Source: Saprospirales bacterium
Lineage (GTDB): Bacteria > Bacteroidota > Bacteroidia > Chitinophagales > Saprospiraceae
Assembly: GCA_003448025.1 (NCBI GenBank)
Contig: DLXL01000527.1
Span: 1,114-14,321, forward strand
DNA length: 13,208 nt
Reading direction: 5' to 3'
The position numbers and the translations under genes were made by a program. The notes below the pieces were generated by a model. That model saw only the letters and a program-made list of their open reading frames with translations. It made no database searches and was not told the DNA's origin. Shown in pieces: positions 1 to 7,448 of this stretch (its first letter is position 1; the number at the start of each line of letters is the position of its first letter).

Positions 1-467
1 ATGCTCTGGCGGTTGCTCTTCTGTCACGAAAAGGATTTGGAAGCGCCGATTTTGCCAAGTTCCACCCGGGGGGAGCGCTCGGAAAACAGTTGTACCTGCG
101 CGTCCGGGAGTTGTATACGTTACATGAGCGCCCAGTGGTTTTGCCAGATGCATCCTTGTCGGAAGTTATTCTGGAAATGACCTCCAAACGCCTGGGCGCA
201 ACAGCCGTAGAAGATTCGTCCGGACATTTATTGGGCATTATTACGGATGGTGATTTGCGGAGAATGCTTCAACGAGGAGGGGGCGGGCAGGTTAATGCCA
301 AAGACATCCTTACTCCTGCACCAAAATTTGTATCGCCGGATACCCTGGCAGTTGATGCTTTGGCATTGATGCGTCAATATTCCATTACACAATTGGTGGT
401 CATGGAACATGGGAAATATCTTGGGATCGTGCATTTGCATGATCTGTTACGGGAAGGTTTGGTTTAA
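1..467 (+). CDS. kdsD: KdsD/KpsF-type arabinose-5-phosphate isomerase, 5'-truncated by window edge
   Basis: The reading frame is open from base 3 and gives 154 residues before TAA at 465-467. It interconverts ribulose-5-phosphate and arabinose-5-phosphate, the first step toward Kdo of the LPS core, in the cytoplasm. The visible part begins at the end of the SIS sugar-isomerase domain, with the family signature FAKFHPGGALGK about 20-30 residues in. Two CBS domains follow: the first around GIITDGDLRRML, the second ending GIVHLHDLLREGLV, a very typical C-terminus for this family. Family members are about 320 residues, so roughly the first half, including most of the SIS domain, lies outside the window. 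The TTG at base 90 is not a start, because the conserved SIS-domain end lies upstream in the same frame. The stop overlaps the convergent methyltransferase by 4 bases. KdsD, KpsF and GutQ are hard to tell apart by sequence, but as a single copy in a Gram-negative genome KdsD is the best name. Confidence 0.93.
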   Translation, partial: ALAVALLSRKGFGSADFAKFHPGGALGKQLYLRVRELYTLHERPVVLPDASLSEVILEMTSKRLGATAVEDSSGHLLGIITDGDLRRMLQRGGGGQVNAKDILTPAPKFVSPDTLAVDALALMRQYSITQLVVMEHGKYLGIVHLHDLLREGLV

Positions 468-477
468 CCTTCTTTTT
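453..477 (+). terminator. Rho-independent terminator of kdsD, inside the gene end
   Basis: A perfect 7-bp inverted repeat, GAAGGTT (453-459) and AACCTTC (466-472), encloses a 6-base loop and is followed at once by TTTTT (473-477). This is the standard intrinsic terminator layout for the plus strand. The stem and loop contain the last codons and the stop of kdsD, and also the stop codon (464-466) of the convergent methyltransferase. On the minus strand no T-run follows the stem, so it should act only on kdsD transcripts. Confidence 0.75.
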
Positions 478-1273
478 CCATACAAATCAAATAATGATCT
501 GCTGCACAGGCGCTCCATCCCGGCGCAACAAATCTTTCCAGCCAGGCCAAGACTGATAACAGGCGTGGCCGTTTGGCAAAAAACGGATTCAGATAGGAGG
601 GGGGAAGCCAAAATCCAACCGGCCGGCAGATTGTATTTTTGTTATTGACCAGTTGTAACAGCGTCGCCAATTCATTTGGGGCAAAATACCAGGTTGGGAT
701 ACTCGTTTGAGGGGTCAAAAAAGCATCAACCGGTGATTTGCTCAAGCGACGAAAAGCCTGCCTGAATTTTCCTTTCAGCAAAAAGTACAAGGATTCCCAC
801 CAACAAAAGCGACCCATCACTACGGCAATAAATTTGCCACCGGGATTTAGTTTGTCCCAAACTACTGTTCCCAAGTGTTGAAGTTCTGCCGGATTCAAAC
901 AGTTTAGCCCTCCAAAGTTGGAGAAAATCAGGTCGAACCCTGTATCCTTCAAAGTGTGCAATGATTCCAGCCGAAGGGTAAGGGTTGTTGGCAGGGCAGA
1001 GGTTGGCAAAGTTGTGTTTTCCCATTTTTTTCGGGCAGCCGCCAGCATGGCAGGGGATGCGTCTGTGGCAACAACCCGCCATCCTTTTGAAGCGAGCCAA
1101 AGGGCATCTTCGCCGGTCCCTGCATTCAACTCTAGTGCATTGCCAGGGTTGGGTTGGATCAAATTTTCCAATATTGCCCAAACCCGCTCGCGCTGGCGTA
1201 TGCCGACAGGCGTTTGGGTAAAGGTTTGATCATAGCCTTCTGCTACAACATCAAATTCCGGGGGAGTTTGCAT
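464..1273 (-). CDS. Class I SAM-dependent methyltransferase
   Basis: The gene encodes 269 residues. A Rossmann-fold methyltransferase core is visible: motif I is ALELNAGTGEDALWLA (residues 46-61), followed by the acidic end of beta-2, VVATDASPAML (67-77). The motif IV region is FDLIFSNFGGLN (113-124), and a later strand is LNPGGKFIAVVMGR (142-155). This fits the UbiE/Methyltransf_11/25 group. The substrate cannot be read from sequence. Residues 156-255 are rich in W, F and L (for example CWWESLYFLL) and probably form a substrate cap or membrane-facing region. The ATG lies inside the 3' end of the radical SAM gene (23-base overlap, different frame), so the two are almost certainly co-transcribed and translationally coupled. 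This suggests that both act on the same product. The 3' end overlaps kdsD by 4 bases tail to tail. The substrate may be a lipid, quinone or secondary metabolite. Confidence 0.85.
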   Translation of the reverse strand: MQTPPEFDVVAEGYDQTFTQTPVGIRQRERVWAILENLIQPNPGNALELNAGTGEDALWLASKGWRVVATDASPAMLAAARKKWENTTLPTSALPTTLTLRLESLHTLKDTGFDLIFSNFGGLNCLNPAELQHLGTVVWDKLNPGGKFIAVVMGRFCWWESLYFLLKGKFRQAFRRLSKSPVDAFLTPQTSIPTWYFAPNELATLLQLVNNKNTICRPVGFWLPPSYLNPFFAKRPRLLSVLAWLERFVAPGWSACAADHYLICMEKEG

Positions 1274-2747
1274 TGGGCTTATCTAACAGGTTTAGTCGCC
1301 AGGTGTCCAGTAGCGCAGCCGGGGCATAGTAAAGGGTTTTTAAGGCTTTTAGCCAATCGGACTTTTTACCCTTCAGTAGCATTTGCCAGGCATTGATCCC
1401 TTGTTGCAACCGGAAACGTTTATGGGTTAACCGATGCAAACGACGGTAAAAGTCCGGAGAATAAGTTGCCGGATACATCATGGCAAGATCATCAGAAACC
1501 TCCCAGTTTTGTTTTGCGCCCAATACGGTACGCACTTTTTCGTAAAATTTTGTTCCGGGTAAAGGATAAGATACGGATATTCCGATGTCGTGCGGTTCCA
1601 GTTCCCTGACCATTTGGAGTGTTGCGTCAATATCACTCCTTGTTTCTCCCAGATAGCCGTATTGAAGGAAAAAGCATACTTCTATTCCTTTATGCTTCAA
1701 TAAGTGCGTGGCTTTTGCTATTTCTTCAACCGTAGTGCCTTTGTCCATGGCATCCAGAATTTTCTGAGAGCCGCTTTCAGCTCCAACCCAAACCTGATAT
1801 AATCCGGATTCTGCAAGGGCATCAATGGTGTCTTCTTTCAGTAACAAGTCTACCCGACTTTGAATTTTGTAGCGAAATGCCAAAGCGTTTGTCTTCACGA
1901 TATCCCGAAATTTTTGCACCCAGGCGGGCTTCAACCCAAAGATATCATCGGCCATCCAGAAATGATTTACCTGATAACGCTGCATGAGCATGTTTATCTC
2001 GGCGACAACCCGTTCCGGACTCCGGGTATTGTATCGATTCCCATATATAGGTTTGGCGCACCAATTGCATTTGTATGGGCAGCCTCGTGTGGTGGCCAGG
2101 TTGAGCATAAAATATCCATGCCGGCTCATCCAGATATTTCGATAGGCTTCTATGTCAACTAAATCCCAGGCCGGGTCCGGGATGACATCCAAATCAGTGA
2201 GAACAGGTCGTTTAGGGGTTGTAATAAACGTTGAGGGCTGATCGATAGCACGACAAGCAATACCAGGGATGGTCTGCAATAAAACTGTTGGATCTGATCC
2301 ATTCGGGTTCGCCTCTAAACGGTTAATCAGGTCCCGCAAAGTTATTTCTCCTTCCCCCAGGATGACAGCATCTGCACCTTTTTGCAGGTATTCATGGTAA
2401 TGGTCTGTACTATCGGAACTGTTGACGATCACAAAGCACCCTGATTCTTTGCCCATCCTAATCATTTCAAATGCGGCCTCGCGCATACGGGTGAGGCACA
2501 TTTTGGTAAGGTAGTTAAACCCATCATCGTATAATACCAGGTATTTCGGTTTTTCCTTTTCCAGCGATGGTCTTAGTTCCTGTTCAGAATGGCACAATCC
2601 AGTATCAAAAAGCGCCACCTCATATCCACATTCGCGCATGAGTGCCGCAGCACACAGGGTGCCATAAGGAGGGTATGGCTGCGCGGTGTTCCATTGCTTT
2701 GGGTCGAAGCGATAGAAGTAAGAGTGCGTGAAGAGTATTTGGGACAT
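1251..2747 (-). CDS. B12-binding-domain radical SAM protein
   Basis: The gene encodes 498 residues from ATG 2747. Residues 1-150 resemble the cobalamin-binding Rossmann-like domain of class B (BchE/HpnP-like) radical SAM enzymes: YPPYGTLCAAALMRECGYEV near residue 25, and GADAVILGEGEITLRDL at 124-140. The classical DxHxxG cobalamin motif is not evident. The radical SAM core carries the 4Fe-4S motif CPYKCNWC (C223, C227, C230), followed by strands typical of Elp3/MiaB-like cores (FWMADDIFG, QVWVGAESGSQKILDAM, GYLGETRSDID). The C-terminal 80 residues are helical and basic. A TTG 33 bases further upstream would add 11 residues, but MSQILFTHSY matches the usual N-terminus, so I prefer the ATG. Enzymes of this class methylate unreactive carbons or rearrange and cyclise their substrates. 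The reaction here is unknown. It forms an operon with the overlapping methyltransferase downstream. Confidence 0.87.
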   Translation of the reverse strand: MSQILFTHSYFYRFDPKQWNTAQPYPPYGTLCAAALMRECGYEVALFDTGLCHSEQELRPSLEKEKPKYLVLYDDGFNYLTKMCLTRMREAAFEMIRMGKESGCFVIVNSSDSTDHYHEYLQKGADAVILGEGEITLRDLINRLEANPNGSDPTVLLQTIPGIACRAIDQPSTFITTPKRPVLTDLDVIPDPAWDLVDIEAYRNIWMSRHGYFMLNLATTRGCPYKCNWCAKPIYGNRYNTRSPERVVAEINMLMQRYQVNHFWMADDIFGLKPAWVQKFRDIVKTNALAFRYKIQSRVDLLLKEDTIDALAESGLYQVWVGAESGSQKILDAMDKGTTVEEIAKATHLLKHKGIEVCFFLQYGYLGETRSDIDATLQMVRELEPHDIGISVSYPLPGTKFYEKVRTVLGAKQNWEVSDDLAMMYPATYSPDFYRRLHRLTHKRFRLQQGINAWQMLLKGKKSDWLKALKTLYYAPAALLDTWRLNLLDKPNANSPGI

Positions 2748-2865
2748 AAGGCTTGGGGCTAAAGATATAACTGAAATCAAAAAAGCGCCATCCCGAATTT
2801 ACCTTGTGTAAATACCGAACTGAATTTCATGGTGGCTCATGTTTCGTATATGGATTAGCGAAGCA

Positions 2866-2881
2866 GACCTCTGCCGAGGTC
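2866..2881 (-). terminator. Stem-loop downstream of sucA, possible weak terminator
   Basis: GACCTC and GAGGTC form a perfect 6-bp stem around a 4-base loop, 27 bases after the sucA stop. On the minus strand it is followed by TGCTTCGC rather than a T-run, so it is not a canonical intrinsic terminator. It may mark the sucA mRNA 3' end or stabilise it. The rest of the 160-base gap between sucA and the radical SAM gene shows nothing else I can name. Confidence 0.3.
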
Positions 2882-2907
2882 CGGGATGCGATTGGCCTAA
2901 AGGGATT

Positions 2908-5655
2908 CTATCCTTCGAATGCCGCTTCTACCAGTTCCATTTGCTCCTTTTCATGGGCTTTAGGGAAGCCGGTAGCAGGAGATGCAGAAGCCCGGCGACC
3001 GGCATATTTCCAGCCGTATTCGGGTTGGTTGGTGGCAATGTGGCTCCAGGCGCCCATGTTTCGTGGTTCTTCCTGCACCCATACAAGATCCGATTTTGCG
3101 TATTTTTTACGCAGGGCATCGAACTGTTTTTTCGGGAAGGGATAGATCTGTTCCAGGCGAACGATGGCTACATCATCCCGTTTTTCATCCTGTTGCTTCT
3201 TGAGCAGATCGTAGTATACCTTACCGGAGCAAACCAGCATGCGTTTTACTTTTTTAGCATCGGCATTGGCATCGTCAATGAGTTCACGGAAGCGATTTCC
3301 AGTTTCCAGTTCTTTGATGTCGCCCAGGTTGAATGGTGCGCGCAGGGTACTTTTAGGCGACATTACGACCAGCGGTTTGCGGAAAGGGCGTACCTGTTGG
3401 CGACGAAGCAAGTGGAAGAAGTTGGATGCTGAAGTGACATTGGCCACTGTGATATTATTTTCTGCACAGCCCTGGAGGAAACGCTCCATACGGGCAGAGG
3501 AGTGCTCCGGCCCCTGACCTTCATATCCATGGGGGAGAAGCATGACCAAGCCACTCATGCGCTGCCATTTGCTTTCGCCGGCGAAAATGAATTGATCAAT
3601 AATGGTGCTTGCGCCATTGGCAAAATCACCAAACTGAGCTTCCCAGATTACCAGGGCATCCGGGGTAGAAAGTGAATAGCCGTACTCAAAGCCCAATACG
3701 GCATATTCACTCAAAAGGGAGTTGAATATGCGCAGTTTGCCTTGTTTCTTGTCGATGTTATCCAGACGATTGACCTCCTGATAGGTCTGTGCATCTATGA
3801 CGCAGGCGTGGCGGTGGCTAAAGGTGCCACGTTTTACATCCTGGCCACTCATGCGAATATCCTTACCCTCCAGAAGTAATGATCCATAAGCCATCAACTC
3901 GCCCAGTTGCCAATCAATCTTGCCGGAAGCCACCAGTTGTTTTTTGGCCTCTGTAAGCTTGGCGATTTGGGGAATAGGAGTAAAGCCGTCCGGAAAACTA
4001 AGCAGATGATTGATCAATTGGTCGATCATTTTTCGGGAAATGCCGGTGTCAGGGCTTTCCTGGAAATCAGCATCTGCATTGGTTTTCTTCAGGGCCTTCC
4101 AGTGGAGTTCTGGTTCCTGATACGTGTAGGGAAGCGGATTTTGCCGAACATTATCCAGACGTGCCTGCAGGTCAGCTTTGAACTTAGCCTCCATGTCTTT
4201 GGCCAATTGTTCGTCTACATCGCCTCGGGCAATCAATTTCTGGCTGTAAAGGGTTCGAGGATCCTGGTGTTTTTCAATGATTTTCCACAAAGCAGGTTGC
4301 GTGAAGCGGGGTTCATCACTTTCGTTGTGACCGTTTCGGCGGTAGCATACCAAATCAATAAAAACATCGGTATTGAAAGCCTGGCGGTATTCAATGGCCA
4401 GTTCGGCCGCAAATACGCAGGCTTCGGGGTCATCGCCGTTGACGTGGAATACCGGCGCCTGCACTACTTCAGCCACACTGGTGCAGTAGGTAGATGATCG
4501 GGCATCCTCCCAACCGGTGGTAAAACCAATCTGGTTGTTGATCACTACATGTACGGTACCTCCGGTGTTGTAGCCATCCAGTTTCATCATCTGGATTACT
4601 TCATAAACGATGCCCTGTCCGGCCAGAGCGGCATCACCATGGATCAGAATAGGAAGCAGCCGGTCAAAATTATCCGTATACAGGATGTCGAGTTTGGCGC
4701 GACTGAATCCTTCCACAACCGGGTCCACCGCTTCCAGGTGCGATGGATTTGGCAGAAGTTTCACATAAACCTTTTTCCCGTTGAGGGTTTCTGTTTGCGA
4801 GGAATACCCCTGGTGGTATTTTACGTCGCCCGAGCCATAGCTTTGGTCGGGGATACTTTTATCTTCAAATGCGGAGAAGATCTGTTCGTATGTTTTGCCT
4901 ACGATGTTGCATAATACGTTGAGACGACCGCGGTGTGCCATGCCGATTACTACTTCCTCTACGGGAGTTTCCAGCTCGGCGGCGCGATTGATCATCGCGT
5001 CGAGGGCGGCTATGGTGGATTCACCACCTTCCAATCCAAAGCGTTTTTGGCCGACGAATTTGGTGGCCAGGAACTGTTCAAAACCAACTGCACCATTAAT
5101 TTTCTCCAGGATCCTTTTCTTTTTGTCAATGGAGAAGCCGTAGTCCTGTGAAACGGCACGTTGTTCGATGCGTTGGCGGAGCCACTCACGTTTTTCTTTG
5201 TCGAACACATGGGTGCTTTCAAAGCCAATATTGCCGCAGTAGATAAATTTTAATCTTTCAATGATTTCCCGCAGGGTAGCATTGGGCATACCCAACTGGT
5301 AGCCACCGGCAAATCTTTTATCCAGATCTGCTTCTGTAAGACCATAATCTGCCAGATCAAGTCGTGGTTTGCGGTCCTTACGTTGTTTGATCGGATTGGT
5401 GGTAGAAAGTGTATGGCCGCGGTCGCGGTAGCCGTAGATCAGATTTACTACTGCAAACTCCTTGCGGATTTCCTCAGCGGAAAGGCTGCTGTCTGGACCA
5501 GAGGTTGTGCCGGCGCCATTGAGAACAGCGAAGTCGAATCCACGGAAAAAGGCTTGCCAGTCTTCTGTTACAGAAGTCGGATCGGCCTGCCAATTGCGAT
5601 ACATGGATTCAATGTATTGCGGATGAGCGTTAAAAACAGGTGTATGGTCCGTCAT
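2908..5655 (-). CDS. sucA: 2-oxoglutarate dehydrogenase E1 component
   Basis: The gene encodes 915 residues, full length for the family (about 900-940). E1 is the thiamine-diphosphate-dependent subunit that decarboxylates 2-oxoglutarate and transfers the succinyl group to the lipoyl arm of E2 in the TCA cycle. The N-terminal segment HPQYIESMYRNWQADP (11-26) and EDWQAFF (31-37) is the E1 N-terminal region that binds the complex. Catalytic-core landmarks are GMAHRGRLNVL (238-248), HPSHLEAV-like NPSHLEAVDPVVEG (303-316), the ThDP site HGDAALAGQG (339-348), NNQIGFTT (373-380), GDDPE (407-411) and RRNGHNESDEPRF (439-451). The transketolase-like pyrimidine-binding half and C-terminal domain follow to AAFEG. 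The gene for E2 (sucB) does not adjoin it here. The start codon ATG 5655 sits 34 bases below a Bacteroidota -7 box. I see no frameshift or missing active-site motif. Confidence 0.98.
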   Translation of the reverse strand: MTDHTPVFNAHPQYIESMYRNWQADPTSVTEDWQAFFRGFDFAVLNGAGTTSGPDSSLSAEEIRKEFAVVNLIYGYRDRGHTLSTTNPIKQRKDRKPRLDLADYGLTEADLDKRFAGGYQLGMPNATLREIIERLKFIYCGNIGFESTHVFDKEKREWLRQRIEQRAVSQDYGFSIDKKKRILEKINGAVGFEQFLATKFVGQKRFGLEGGESTIAALDAMINRAAELETPVEEVVIGMAHRGRLNVLCNIVGKTYEQIFSAFEDKSIPDQSYGSGDVKYHQGYSSQTETLNGKKVYVKLLPNPSHLEAVDPVVEGFSRAKLDILYTDNFDRLLPILIHGDAALAGQGIVYEVIQMMKLDGYNTGGTVHVVINNQIGFTTGWEDARSSTYCTSVAEVVQAPVFHVNGDDPEACVFAAELAIEYRQAFNTDVFIDLVCYRRNGHNESDEPRFTQPALWKIIEKHQDPRTLYSQKLIARGDVDEQLAKDMEAKFKADLQARLDNVRQNPLPYTYQEPELHWKALKKTNADADFQESPDTGISRKMIDQLINHLLSFPDGFTPIPQIAKLTEAKKQLVASGKIDWQLGELMAYGSLLLEGKDIRMSGQDVKRGTFSHRHACVIDAQTYQEVNRLDNIDKKQGKLRIFNSLLSEYAVLGFEYGYSLSTPDALVIWEAQFGDFANGASTIIDQFIFAGESKWQRMSGLVMLLPHGYEGQGPEHSSARMERFLQGCAENNITVANVTSASNFFHLLRRQQVRPFRKPLVVMSPKSTLRAPFNLGDIKELETGNRFRELIDDANADAKKVKRMLVCSGKVYYDLLKKQQDEKRDDVAIVRLEQIYPFPKKQFDALRKKYAKSDLVWVQEEPRNMGAWSHIATNQPEYGWKYAGRRASASPATGFPKAHEKEQMELVEAAFEG

Positions 5656-5689
5656 TTTTCTTATATATTGGATCAGGGAAATTCAAAAG

Positions 5690-5697
5690 CAAATATA
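5690..5697 (-). promoter_or_regulatory. Candidate -7 promoter element of sucA
   Basis: The minus strand reads TATATTTG, an exact match to the Bacteroidota -7 consensus TAnnTTTG, 34 bases upstream of the sucA ATG. That would give a leader of about 25-30 nt. The flanking DNA is very AT-rich. I do not find a convincing -33 TTTG at the usual spacing, so the call rests on the -7 box and its position. Confidence 0.5.
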
Positions 5698-5765
5698 CGA
5701 ATATATATATTTACGTGTATTTGTTTTCCCGTTTAGGTTCAAGCGGGCGCAAAATTAGCGTCTTT

Positions 5766-6008
5766 TTACCGGTATTTTGTAAAAACCTCGTCAATTGCAG
5801 CAGCAAGGCGGCGATCTTTTTCGGTGATCTTGTTGCCGGCACTATGTGTGCACAGTTGGATATCTACCCGGTTCCAGACATTACTCCATTCCGGATGGTG
5901 GTCCATTTTTTCTGCGATCAGTGCTACTTCGGTCATAAACGCAAAAGCCTCTGCGAAGTTTTGAAAAAGGAAGGAGGCCTGAAGTTTTTGATTGGATTCC
6001 TGCCACAT
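5766..6008 (-). CDS. 4a-hydroxytetrahydrobiopterin (pterin-4a-carbinolamine) dehydratase
   Basis: The gene encodes 80 residues from ATG 6008 (MWQESNQKL). The enzyme dehydrates pterin-4a-carbinolamine so that tetrahydropterin can be regenerated after aromatic amino acid hydroxylation. The family core is clear: [20 protein letters not shown] (15-34), the active-site stretch [16 protein letters not shown] (35-50) with H37, H38 and P39, and [14 protein letters not shown] (52-65) with H55. Most family members are 95-110 residues. This one lacks the usual N-terminal helix and begins just before the first core strand, as I recall for many Bacteroidota homologues. An upstream start at 6080 would add 24 residues that do not look like the family and would overlap mtaB, so I reject it. 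It lies 37 bases below mtaB and is probably co-transcribed with it. No aromatic hydroxylase gene is in the window. Confidence 0.88.
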   Translation of the reverse strand: MWQESNQKLQASFLFQNFAEAFAFMTEVALIAEKMDHHPEWSNVWNRVDIQLCTHSAGNKITEKDRRLAAAIDEVFTKYR

Positions 6009-6014
6009 AAAAGG

Positions 6015-6043
6015 GACGATGGACGATGAACGATGGAACGATG
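6015..6043 (+). repeat. Heptanucleotide tandem repeat between mtaB and the dehydratase gene
   Basis: Four consecutive near-identical units, GACGATG, GACGATG, AACGATG and GAACGATG (7, 7, 7 and 8 bases), fill most of the 37-base gap between the mtaB stop and the dehydratase ATG. On the transcribed minus strand they read CATCGTYC-like units. They occupy the place where the ribosome would load for the downstream gene. The function is unknown. Confidence 0.75.
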
Positions 6044-6045
6044 AT

Positions 6046-7383
6046 TTAAAGTGGGTTTTGGCAGGTAACTGTTTCGGCATCCGGGCTCAACTGCATGAGT
6101 TTTACCTGGCCGATTTGGTTCATCTGGCCAATCGTTGCGGGAATCTCAATCTTAATATAATTGTCGGTATAGCCGCTCAGTAACTGTTCGTCTTTATGGT
6201 GTTCGAAAAGCACCGGGCGTACCTCATCCAGGTGATTTTGATAAAATACCCTTCTTTTCATTTCAGACAATCCACGCAGGGCCTGGTTTCTGCGCTTGCG
6301 TTCCTCCACGGGAACAACACCCTGCATTTCTGCCGCCGGGGTATTGGCTCGTTCGGAGTAGGTAAATACGTGCAGGTAGGATATGTCCAACTCCTGAATA
6401 AAGCGGTAGGTTTCCAGGAAGTCCTCTTCGGTTTCGCCGGGAAACCCAACGATCACATCACAACCAATACAGGCATGTGGCATATGTTTTTTAATACTGG
6501 CAACCCGCTCAGCGTACAGTTCGCGTTTATAGCGCCGACGCATCTCGCGCAACTGTTTATCGTTACCTGATTGCAAAGGGATATGGAAATGTGGCATAAA
6601 GCGCTTGCTCTGCCCCACAAATGCAATGATCTCATCTGTCAGCAGGTTAGGCTCGATGCTGCTGATCCGGAAGCGACTAATCTCTTCAATCAGATCCATT
6701 TCGCGCACCAGGTCGGCAAAAAGGGCCTCTTTTCGAGGGCGTTCCCCTTCGATAACTGCGGTGCCATTGCCAAAGTCTCCCAGGTTGACACCGGTGAGTA
6801 CAATTTCCTTTACGCCCATTTCTGCAATTTTACGTGCATTGGCAATGGCGCTTTCCACCGAATCACTGCGGCTGGCGCCGCGCGCCTGTGGTATGGTGCA
6901 GAAGGAACATTTGTAATCGCAGCCATCCTGTACTTTGAGAAAGGAGCGGGTACGATCGCCGAAGGAAAAGGAAGAGGTAAACGTATTGACATCCCGTACC
7001 TCTCCGGCACGTATCATGCCTTTGCCCGGGGCTTTGCTCAGATCATCCACATAATCCAGAATCCGGAATTTTTCCCCTGCCCCCAAGACAAGATCTACTC
7101 CGGGGATCTCGGAGATTTCCTGAGGTTTCAGTTGTGCATAGCATCCTGTTACCACTACAAATGCATCAGGTTGGCGACGCATGGCCTGGCGGACGATTTT
7201 CCGGCATTCGCGGTCAGCTTGTTCGGTTACAGAACAGGTATTCAGGACGTATATATCGGCTTCTTCCTCAAACTTTACCGGCAAATAGCCGCTCGACTCA
7301 AAAAGTCGCGCGAGCGCGGAAGTCTCTGAGTAATTCAGTTTACAACCAAGTGTATGGAATGCAACAGTGCGAGGTGTAGCCAT
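6046..7383 (-). CDS. mtaB: tRNA (N6-threonylcarbamoyladenosine-37-C2) methylthiotransferase
   Basis: The gene encodes 445 residues. MtaB (YqeV type) inserts a methylthio group at C2 of t6A37 in ANN-decoding tRNAs, giving ms2t6A. The N-terminal methylthiotransferase domain opens with [15 protein letters not shown], which separates MtaB from MiaB and RimO. Its three auxiliary-cluster cysteines are C14 (TLGC), C50 (LNTCSV) and C81 (VTGCYAQ). The radical SAM cluster is CDYKCSFC (C155, C159, C162), followed by the basic [10 protein letters not shown] stretch. Later core motifs are [58 protein letters not shown] and [15 protein letters not shown]. The last 70 residues form the TRAM-like RNA-binding domain. 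All six cysteines are present, so it should be active. It is divergent from the acetyltransferase gene and has its own -7 box. Confidence 0.95.
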   Translation of the reverse strand: MATPRTVAFHTLGCKLNYSETSALARLFESSGYLPVKFEEEADIYVLNTCSVTEQADRECRKIVRQAMRRQPDAFVVVTGCYAQLKPQEISEIPGVDLVLGAGEKFRILDYVDDLSKAPGKGMIRAGEVRDVNTFTSSFSFGDRTRSFLKVQDGCDYKCSFCTIPQARGASRSDSVESAIANARKIAEMGVKEIVLTGVNLGDFGNGTAVIEGERPRKEALFADLVREMDLIEEISRFRISSIEPNLLTDEIIAFVGQSKRFMPHFHIPLQSGNDKQLREMRRRYKRELYAERVASIKKHMPHACIGCDVIVGFPGETEEDFLETYRFIQELDISYLHVFTYSERANTPAAEMQGVVPVEERKRRNQALRGLSEMKRRVFYQNHLDEVRPVLFEHHKDEQLLSGYTDNYIKIEIPATIGQMNQIGQVKLMQLSPDAETVTCQNPL

Positions 7384-7400
7384 TTTTGAAAAAAGAACCG

Positions 7401-7408
7401 CAAAGGTA
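7401..7408 (-). promoter_or_regulatory. Candidate -7 promoter element of mtaB
   Basis: The minus strand reads TACCTTTG (then CGG), an exact TAnnTTTG match, 17 bases upstream of the mtaB ATG in the 65-base divergent gap. This implies a very short leader. A possible TTG at 7436-7438 is too far upstream to be a standard -33 element. I see no equivalent box on the plus strand for the acetyltransferase gene. Confidence 0.5.
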
Positions 7409-7448
7409 GTAAAATGGGCGATATTACAGGCTAAACAATTAAATAGTC

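Noticed and set aside
90..467. A separate small CBS-domain protein starting at TTG 90
   Set aside because: The same frame continues upstream to the window edge and encodes the conserved end of the SIS domain, so this is part of kdsD.
2748..2780. Longer start (TTG 2780) for the radical SAM protein, and a TATCTTTA box at 2760-2767 as its promoter
   Set aside because: The ATG at 2747 gives the family-like N-terminus. The box has one mismatch to TAnnTTTG and would lie only 12 bases from the ATG, so it is too weak to list.
2839..4497. Several plus-strand open frames of 110-200 codons opposite sucA
   Set aside because: All are antisense shadows of a full-length, motif-complete sucA, with no family resemblance or upstream signals.
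5728..5747. Inverted repeat CCCGTTT...AAGCGGG upstream of sucA
   Set aside because: It pairs well only as plus-strand RNA, where no gene is read. On the minus strand it has a mismatch and no T-run, so neither a terminator nor a riboswitch is supported.
6009..6080. N-terminal extension of the pterin dehydratase to 6080
   Set aside because: The added residues would be encoded by the heptamer repeat and the end of mtaB and do not resemble the family.
6571..7329. Long plus-strand open frame of about 250 codons opposite mtaB
   Set aside because: It lies wholly antisense to a clear, complete mtaB. Its translation has no recognisable domain, and it is best seen as a by-product of codon usage on the other strand.
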